Below are positions 58,350 through 64,000 of a stretch of 64,000 bases of DNA, one piece after another. The stretch's first letter is position 1, and each line of letters opens with the position of its first letter. A program made the position numbers and the translations under genes. Source of the DNA: an uncultured Tolumonas sp. (lineage in GTDB: Bacteria > Pseudomonadota > Gammaproteobacteria > Enterobacterales > Aeromonadaceae); contig NZ_OY782757.1 of NCBI RefSeq assembly GCF_963678185.1, positions 1,747,001 through 1,811,000 of the forward strand. Direction: 5' to 3'. The notes below the pieces were generated by a model. The model did no database searches and was not told the DNA's origin. It saw only the letters and a program-made list of their open reading frames with translations.

Positions 58350-60701
58350 ATGGAATCGCCACTGGCATCTGCGATATTAGAACAGTTACAACCCCTGTTT
58401 GTTGAACCGGATTTTGACACGCTGTTCAACCGCCTGACAGAAGGTGAAAGTAAGAGCGCGCGCTTTTTGCTGAAAATGGAATTAAACCGCCTTTGGTCAC
58501 CGTGCATTCGTATTATGGACATGCGCAGTAAAGGTTATCCCTGTCAGATGGTGCAATATGGTGGTATTCAGCATTATCTGGGAGAGCATGACAATAAAAT
58601 CTTTCAGCAAGCATTAGAACGCTATCAGCAGCGCTATACCACCGGTGTCTATGAAACCGTCATAGCCAATGCGAAACCGCAGCACAATCAAGCTAATGAA
58701 GCCAAACGGGCAACGACCACCAGCCGGTTACAGATCCGGACGCTGGAGTTTGGCAGTTACCACCAGGGACGGGAAGAGCGGATCCATTATTCGTCACCCG
58801 TTACGCTGCTATTAGCCAATGGGCAAACAATTAAAGCCAAAACCTCGAACCTGTCGGTTAACGGGATACGGATTGTGTTACTTGAACCAAGTGCTTATGA
58901 GCTGGGGCAAAGTTGCCAGATCGTGTTCTCAGGCTTACAGAAAGAACAACCGGAAGAAATTATATTCACCCCGGCGCGTTACCAGATCCGTGGTGAAGAG
59001 CACCATGAACAACAAAGTTGGTTACGTCTGAGTTGTGAAGATCCACGCCCGGAATTCAAAGAATATTTACGCAACTTCATCCAGCAAAATAAAACCCGCT
59101 ATCGGGTAAGTATCGATTTCGCGTTTACCGCCACGGAAATTAAGGGCTTTGAGCAATTTTATCTGCCTCGCCTGACGGGACTGCCGCTGTTTTTTTCACA
59201 TGATAAAGACATCAAACTGGAATATGTGCTGAAAACAGAAAACAACCAGCAGGAATTGGAATATTGGCGCAACGAACGCAACAGTGATCAACTGGCTGGA
59301 TTATTTCATCCTGCACGAATGGAGCATTTATTGGCTCAGCCTGCTAAGCAAAAAAGTGTTCTGATTTATTGCTTTGCACATACCATTCGTAGCCATATTT
59401 ATTTTTTCTCCGCCACCGAAGAGGAACTTGAGAAAAAAGATTTAAAAGCCCTGTTTTTCTCGGTCGGTAGTAAACGCAACAGTTGGCGAGTTTATAACCT
59501 GACATTACAAGCTGTAGACCCGCAACTTGATCTGGATAAGTTGATCGATAGCAACATTAGTATGGAACAATACCGGCATGGGCTTGCGCATCAGCTGCAA
59601 CAGTTTTGTTATGTCGGCCAACTCACGCCCATCAATCTGGATAATCATCTGGAAGACTTCCAGTCTTGGCAACCAACACAGAATGATGCCAACCTGTTGC
59701 AGTGTTTTGGTCATCAATTAGATGCAACCCCCTTTCAGATAGAATTGCTGCATTATGCGCAGTTGCGGCGCGAACCCCGTTATATGCACAAAACGCCGAC
59801 AGTAGTGAAACTGGGTGAATATGCACTGATTGGCTGGACGCGTGATATCTCTACGCTGGGGTTACAAGTTGAACTGGAAGCCGCGTTGCCTTGTAAAATT
59901 GGTGATGTGATCCAGCTCAGTTTACCCAAAATGCAGGATCTGATTAAAAAGATGGATCTGTCTGATCTCAAATATCGGATTGTTAATATCAATAACACCC
60001 GCACCGTGCTGCATTTAGCCATTGAAGGAAATGAAAATACGCACATTGGTCGTGAGTTTTTCCAGATGCTGATCGAACAGAATCAGAAAAAACTGACGAT
60101 GACGAAAGAGCAGCGTCACTATCGTGGCATGGCCAATAGTTTGCGCAATTTATTTGTAAACTATCAGTTTAACTATGCACTGTATGTCGATCGGCATTAC
60201 GCCAGTAAACTCGGTATCTTGGGTATTGGACAAACGCCGCATTCACTCGATAATTTATTGCTCAATGTCGAGCGGACGAAAGCAGATTTATATCCCTTAT
60301 TGAAAGGCGATATATTAAAACAAGCGCTCATTATTCCGTTGCATCAAGCTCGCCGTGAAGACCGGCCACAGGCAGTTGAGTTGTATATCCTGCATAAAAA
60401 ACTGCAACAAGGTAAACAACAAGATCTGATCCGACTCAGTGATGATTTTCTGAATACCAACGAGCGAAAAGATTTTGTGAACAGAGCGCTCGCACTGGGT
60501 GAGTTTTATTCCGTGCAATTGCATATTTCTCGTACTGGGCGTCCGGACATGGAATATCTGGCCAAGGAGCTGCATTACATCGCCAAATACGCCATTCATA
60601 AAGCTAAACAATTGGAAGAGGCACTGTGGAGTGTGGTGGGTGTCTGCGATGTGATTGATACCACCGAAGCCACCTTACAGTGCTTGGATATTAAACACTA
60701 A
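58350..60701 (+). CDS. Large protein with two PilZ-type domains
   Basis: A protein of about 783 residues. Two PilZ-like regions are visible: the first has GREERIHYSSPV with SNLSVNGIRI, where the usual acidic residue of DxSxxG is Asn. The second has LRREPRYMHKTP with WTRDISTLGLQVEL, a complete DxSxxG and basic motif. The long middle and C-terminal parts are not recognised, predicted soluble with no membrane segment. Start: ATG 58350 has AGGAG ten bases upstream; ATG 58296 lacks a ribosome site but is open. It is divergent from radA, an arrangement I recall from Vibrio and Shewanella. It could be a cyclic di-GMP effector. Confidence 0.8.
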   Translation: MESPLASAILEQLQPLFVEPDFDTLFNRLTEGESKSARFLLKMELNRLWSPCIRIMDMRSKGYPCQMVQYGGIQHYLGEHDNKIFQQALERYQQRYTTGVYETVIANAKPQHNQANEAKRATTTSRLQIRTLEFGSYHQGREERIHYSSPVTLLLANGQTIKAKTSNLSVNGIRIVLLEPSAYELGQSCQIVFSGLQKEQPEEIIFTPARYQIRGEEHHEQQSWLRLSCEDPRPEFKEYLRNFIQQNKTRYRVSIDFAFTATEIKGFEQFYLPRLTGLPLFFSHDKDIKLEYVLKTENNQQELEYWRNERNSDQLAGLFHPARMEHLLAQPAKQKSVLIYCFAHTIRSHIYFFSATEEELEKKDLKALFFSVGSKRNSWRVYNLTLQAVDPQLDLDKLIDSNISMEQYRHGLAHQLQQFCYVGQLTPINLDNHLEDFQSWQPTQNDANLLQCFGHQLDATPFQIELLHYAQLRREPRYMHKTPTVVKLGEYALIGWTRDISTLGLQVELEAALPCKIGDVIQLSLPKMQDLIKKMDLSDLKYRIVNINNTRTVLHLAIEGNENTHIGREFFQMLIEQNQKKLTMTKEQRHYRGMANSLRNLFVNYQFNYALYVDRHYASKLGILGIGQTPHSLDNLLLNVERTKADLYPLLKGDILKQALIIPLHQARREDRPQAVELYILHKKLQQGKQQDLIRLSDDFLNTNERKDFVNRALALGEFYSVQLHISRTGRPDMEYLAKELHYIAKYAIHKAKQLEEALWSVVGVCDVIDTTEATLQCLDIKH

Positions 60702-60703
60702 AC

Positions 60704-60734
60704 AAAAAACCGGCGTTTTTATGCCGGTTTTTTT
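60704..60734. terminator. Bidirectional terminator between PilZ gene and serB
   Basis: ACCGGC / GCCGGT stem with an eight-base T-rich loop, flanked by A6 on the left and T7 on the right; genes are convergent. Confidence 0.83.
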
Positions 60735-60743
60735 GATATTAGA

Positions 60744-61742
60744 TCAAGCCCGCGCGATCAAATCACCCGCTTGTAACAGACAGATCACCGCTTCCAAATT
60801 CATATGACGGATCGCCACCTGAGCTTGTTCGCGTACCACTGGTTTAGCATGGATCGCCACGCCTAACGCCGCCGCTTTCAGCATCGGTAAATCGTTGGCA
60901 CCATCTCCAATCGCCACGGTTTGTTTGTCTGAGATCTGATAACGCGCTTGCAGCTCTTTCAGCGTTTCTGCTTTTACTTTGGCATCAACGATGCGGCCAT
61001 TCACTTTACCGGTCAGATGATCACCATCGATATCGAGCACATTCGATTCAATATGATCTAAACCCAGATCGCGTTGTAATTTGCCGGCAAAATAAGTGAA
61101 ACCACCCGAGGCAATTGCCACTTTCCAGCCAGACGATTTCGCAATGCTAACAAGATCAGTTAGCCCCGGCATTAAGGGGATATTGTTCGCCACCTGATCC
61201 AGAATGGAAATAGGTGCATCTTTTAATAACGCCACCCGGTTACGCAGACTTTCGGCAAAATCGAGTTTGCCATGCATCGCTGCAGCGGTTACTGCAGAAA
61301 CCTGCTCACCGACACCCGCCAGACGAGCGATCTCATCAATACATTCAATCTGGATCGCTGTGGAATCCATATCCATCAGGATCAAACCACCGGCCTGCAG
61401 ACGAGGCAACTCAGCGACATGGGCACCATCAATTGGCCAGTCCTGGATTTTTAACCATTGCATCAGATCAGCAGAGTGCGCAGATGTGCCCAGCACGACC
61501 GTCCAGACGTTTCCGACAGCAAACGGCATAAAACCACAGACTTGCATGCCCATTTCACGGATCTGTTTGATCGTGATAGCAACATGCTCTGGTGCCAGTG
61601 ATGCGCCCATTAGCACAACAAAACCGTCACATTCCGGCTTATCAATCGCCTCGATACCACGATCAGTAAATTGAAGCACGCCAGAGGCGGGAAAATGGAC
61701 GAGCCAGTCAGCAATTTGCTCAGGCAACGCGGAAATTGGCAT
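60744..61742 (-). CDS. serB: Phosphoserine phosphatase
   Basis: Last step of L-serine synthesis. The 332-residue protein has an N-terminal ACT-like regulatory region and a C-terminal HAD domain. Motif I is MDMDSTAIQIECIDEIA with the nucleophilic aspartate, motif II VAIASGGFTYF, and motif IV IGDGANDLPML. It lies downstream of deoD on the same strand, and converges with the large PilZ gene. Confidence 0.95.
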   Translation of the reverse strand: MPISALPEQIADWLVHFPASGVLQFTDRGIEAIDKPECDGFVVLMGASLAPEHVAITIKQIREMGMQVCGFMPFAVGNVWTVVLGTSAHSADLMQWLKIQDWPIDGAHVAELPRLQAGGLILMDMDSTAIQIECIDEIARLAGVGEQVSAVTAAAMHGKLDFAESLRNRVALLKDAPISILDQVANNIPLMPGLTDLVSIAKSSGWKVAIASGGFTYFAGKLQRDLGLDHIESNVLDIDGDHLTGKVNGRIVDAKVKAETLKELQARYQISDKQTVAIGDGANDLPMLKAAALGVAIHAKPVVREQAQVAIRHMNLEAVICLLQAGDLIARA

Positions 61743-61763
61743 GGTGATACACTCCCTGTCAGA

Positions 61764-61795
61764 AAAAGCGGTCGACAGCGTAGCCGATCGCTTTT
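61764..61795 (-). terminator. Possible terminator after the deo operon
   Basis: AAAAGCG / CGCTTTT arms around an 18-base loop, followed by TTTTTCT on the minus strand, in the deoD-serB gap (61743-61826). The stem is short, so this is weak. Confidence 0.4.
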
Positions 61796-61826
61796 CCCGG
61801 AAGCAAGTGTTAAATCGGCAGGATGA

Positions 61827-62537
61827 CTATTTCAGCAGCACGGAATCAAGGGCAATTTTCATCATGTCATTAAACGTGGTCTGACGTTCTTCCGCCGAAG
61901 TCTGCTCACCGCTTTTGATATGATCCGAAACCGTACAGATCGCCAGCGCTTTCGCGCCATACTCCGCCGCCACACCATAGATGCCAGCCGCTTCCATTTC
62001 CACACCGAGAATGCCGTATTTATCCATCACATCAAACATCGATGGATCAGGGGTATAAAACAGATCAGCAGAAAACAGATTACCAACTTTCACCGGAATA
62101 CCGAGTTTTTCAGCGGCAGTCACAGCATTACGCAGCAGACCGAAATCAGCAATCGCGGCGAAATCATGATCTTTAAAGCGCATACGATTCACTTTGGAAT
62201 CGGTGCTGGCTCCCATACCGATGATCACATCACGCACTTTGACATCCGCTCGCACCGCACCACAGGAACCGATACGGATGATGTTTTTTACACCGTATTC
62301 GGTGATAAGTTCCTTGGTATAAATCGAGCAGGATGGAATGCCCATGCCATGGCCCATTACAGAGATCCGCTCACCTTGGTAAAAACCAGTGTAACCAAAC
62401 ATGTTGCGCACATCGGTCACCAGCTCAGCACCTTCAAGGTAGGTTTCCGCAATATATTTCGCGCGCAGTGGGTCGCCTGGCATCAATACTGTTTCAGCAA
62501 AAGCACCGTCTTTGGCATTAATGTGTGGAGTTGCCAT
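61827..62537 (-). CDS. deoD: Purine nucleoside phosphorylase DeoD
   Basis: Hexameric enzyme cleaving (deoxy)purine nucleosides to base and (deoxy)ribose 1-phosphate. The 236-residue protein starts [26 protein letters not shown] and has [26 protein letters not shown] and SDHIKSGEQ. It lies 15 bases after deoB; GGAAG serves as ribosome site. Confidence 0.96.
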   Translation of the reverse strand: MATPHINAKDGAFAETVLMPGDPLRAKYIAETYLEGAELVTDVRNMFGYTGFYQGERISVMGHGMGIPSCSIYTKELITEYGVKNIIRIGSCGAVRADVKVRDVIIGMGASTDSKVNRMRFKDHDFAAIADFGLLRNAVTAAEKLGIPVKVGNLFSADLFYTPDPSMFDVMDKYGILGVEMEAAGIYGVAAEYGAKALAICTVSDHIKSGEQTSAEERQTTFNDMMKIALDSVLLK

Positions 62538-62552
62538 TGTTCTTCCTTCTTC

Positions 62553-63779
62553 TTAATGATGTTCCGGCAAGCAGTTGCTGCCATATTCTAGTGGTGGTAG
62601 GCCATGATAGACCGCAATGGTTTGGCCGATATCGGCAAAGGTATTCCGCAAACCCAGATCTTGCGCAGTTACCGTGGCGCCATAAAAAATGACCGGCACA
62701 TGTTCACGAGTATGATCGCTGCCCGTCCAGATCGGATCACAACCGTGATCGGCGGTTAACACGACCCGATCGCCCGGTTGCAATAGCGCAAACAGTTCCG
62801 GCAAACGCTGATCGAAATATTCTAGTGCGCGCGCATAACCCGGCACATCACGGCGATGGCCGTAGGATGAGTCAAAATCAACAAAGTTGGTGAAGATAAT
62901 CGTCTGTCCGGCTGCCCGTTTTACCTGTGCAAGCGTCACATCCCATAACTCTTCCAGACCCGTCGCTTTGTGCTGTTGTGTAATGCCACAACCGGCATAG
63001 ATATCGGAAATTTTACCGATCGAAACCACTTCACCACCCGCAGCTTTCATGCGATCGAGCAAAGTCGGCATTGGCGGTTCCACCGCATAGTCATGACGAT
63101 TGCCAGTGCGCGCAAATTCGCCCGGCTTATTGCCAACAAACGGGCGCGCAATGACGCGACCAATGTTATACGGCTCAAGCAACTGGCGCGCTAATTTGCA
63201 CAATGCATAAAGACGCTCTAAACCGAACGTCTCTTCATGACAGGCGATCTGAAATACAGAATCGGCGGAGGTATAAAAGATCGGCTTACCACTTTGCATA
63301 TGCTCTTCGCCAAGACGATCGAGGATCTCGGTGCCGGACGAATGACAGTTGCCGAGATAACCCGGCAGATCAGCTTGCGCCACCAAGGCATCGAGCAATT
63401 CCTGTGGAAAGCTGTTTTCTTTCTCAGAGAAATAACCCCAGTCAAATAACACCGGTGCGCCAGCCATTTCCCAATGTCCCGACGGAGTATCTTTCCCGGA
63501 CGACAGCTCTTTGGCATAACCATAGGCGGCCATCGGCACAACGGTTTCATCTAATCCGGCCGGAAATGCACCGCTGGATGCCGCACACGCATGTGCTAGC
63601 CCCAATTTTGTCAGATTTGGCAACTGCAACGGCCCCTGACGGCCAATATCGGCCTGCCCGTTTGCACAGGCTTCGGCAATATGGCCCAACGTATTGGCGC
63701 CGACATCACCAAAGCGACTGGCATCGGCACTGGCACCAATGCCCAGTGAATCCATCATCAATATAATTGTACGTTTCAT
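62553..63779 (-). CDS. deoB: Phosphopentomutase
   Basis: Interconverts (deoxy)ribose 1- and 5-phosphates during nucleoside catabolism. The 408-residue protein has the alkaline-phosphatase-like metal motifs: [20 protein letters not shown] (first aspartate) and [27 protein letters not shown] 63779 is set by GAGG five bases upstream; the frame is open further up. It follows deoA by seven bases. Confidence 0.96.
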   Translation of the reverse strand: MKRTIILMMDSLGIGASADASRFGDVGANTLGHIAEACANGQADIGRQGPLQLPNLTKLGLAHACAASSGAFPAGLDETVVPMAAYGYAKELSSGKDTPSGHWEMAGAPVLFDWGYFSEKENSFPQELLDALVAQADLPGYLGNCHSSGTEILDRLGEEHMQSGKPIFYTSADSVFQIACHEETFGLERLYALCKLARQLLEPYNIGRVIARPFVGNKPGEFARTGNRHDYAVEPPMPTLLDRMKAAGGEVVSIGKISDIYAGCGITQQHKATGLEELWDVTLAQVKRAAGQTIIFTNFVDFDSSYGHRRDVPGYARALEYFDQRLPELFALLQPGDRVVLTADHGCDPIWTGSDHTREHVPVIFYGATVTAQDLGLRNTFADIGQTIAVYHGLPPLEYGSNCLPEHH

Positions 63780-63786
63780 AGCAACC

Positions 63787-64000
63787 TCAAACGTCTGCCA
63801 GGGTGATCCGGCGATAGACTGCCGGTGATGGTGTGATCGCGTTATCCCCCACCTGAATAGCATTACGGATCACCGCCGCAGTTTGTTCATATTGTGCTTC
63901 GGTACGCGCATGCACCCACGCCAGCGGAACGTCTTTATCTGCTTGCGCGCCTAAAGAAATGACATCTGTCAGGCCCACGGCATGATCAATCAAATCGGCG
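63787..64000 (-). CDS. deoA: Thymidine phosphorylase (C-terminal part, cut by window edge)
   Basis: The last 70 codons of DeoA, which converts thymidine to thymine and deoxyribose 1-phosphate. The visible part runs [20 protein letters not shown], then [20 protein letters not shown] and [16 protein letters not shown]. Order deoA-deoB-deoD on the minus strand is the standard deo operon arrangement. The upstream part (and a possible deoC) is beyond the window. Confidence 0.93.
   Translation of the reverse strand, partial: ADLIDHAVGLTDVISLGAQADKDVPLAWVHARTEAQYEQTAAVIRNAIQVGDNAITPSPAVYRRITLADV

Overview
The window looks like a chromosome segment of a facultatively anaerobic gammaproteobacterium close to Aeromonadaceae, perhaps Tolumonas-like. 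This rests on protein similarity recalled from memory and on gene neighbourhoods (deoA-deoB-deoD, serB/radA, yacL-acnB, yjaG-hupA, hemE/rsd, pdhR-aceE-aceF-lpdA), not on a database search. Coding density is high. I see no rRNA, tRNA, CRISPR array, prophage or insertion sequence. Most genes are housekeeping; novelty is in regulatory sites and in a few accessory cassettes.

Layout. 1-2.6 kb: cysG-cysD-cysN sulfate assimilation (minus strand). 2.7-7.6 kb: Cys-rich DUF1289/CWC protein, SPFH/NfeD pair, aromatic amino acid permease with a divergent Lrp/AsnC regulator, YitT membrane protein. 7.6-13.1 kb: mdh/argR, a P-II gene with a strong sigma-54 type promoter, yacL-acnB. 13.2-20.9 kb: accessory transport: fluoride exporter crcB with a DUF190 gene, a DUF2892 gene divergent from an RND efflux operon with twin AATTAGA-N4-TCTAATT operators, a chromate transporter, and an unrecognised membrane protein. 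21-24.4 kb: MocR-type regulator divergent from a hydroxyacid dehydrogenase, and a pseudouridine synthase. 24.5-31.4 kb: pyruvate dehydrogenase operon with a PdhR box.

31.5-42.1 kb: one complete sugar-diacid locus. gudP (uptake), gudX, gudD (glucarate dehydratases), garL (aldolase), garR (tartronate semialdehyde reductase), garK (glycerate kinase) and cdaR (activator) run on the minus strand; garD (galactarate dehydratase) is divergent. Together they convert glucarate and galactarate to pyruvate plus 2-phosphoglycerate. A palindrome, TCACAATTGTGA, in front of cdaR recurs with one change in front of garD and is a candidate CdaR operator.

42.1-48.9 kb: ampD/nadC, then a three-gene signalling operon: a FIST-domain sensor (NosP-like), a soluble three-PAS histidine kinase that seems to have lost its receiver, and an HD-GYP response regulator. 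This could be a nitric-oxide-to-cyclic-di-GMP pathway and is the most interesting system in the window. Two PilZ proteins near 56.5 and 58.3 kb are possible readers of the same second messenger.

48.9-64 kb: yidA phosphatase, tandem glycine riboswitch with an SD-sequestering hairpin controlling an AGCS symporter, hupA-yjaG, M23 endopeptidase, hemE/rsd, PilZ/radA/PilZ, serB, and the deo nucleoside operon running off the right edge.
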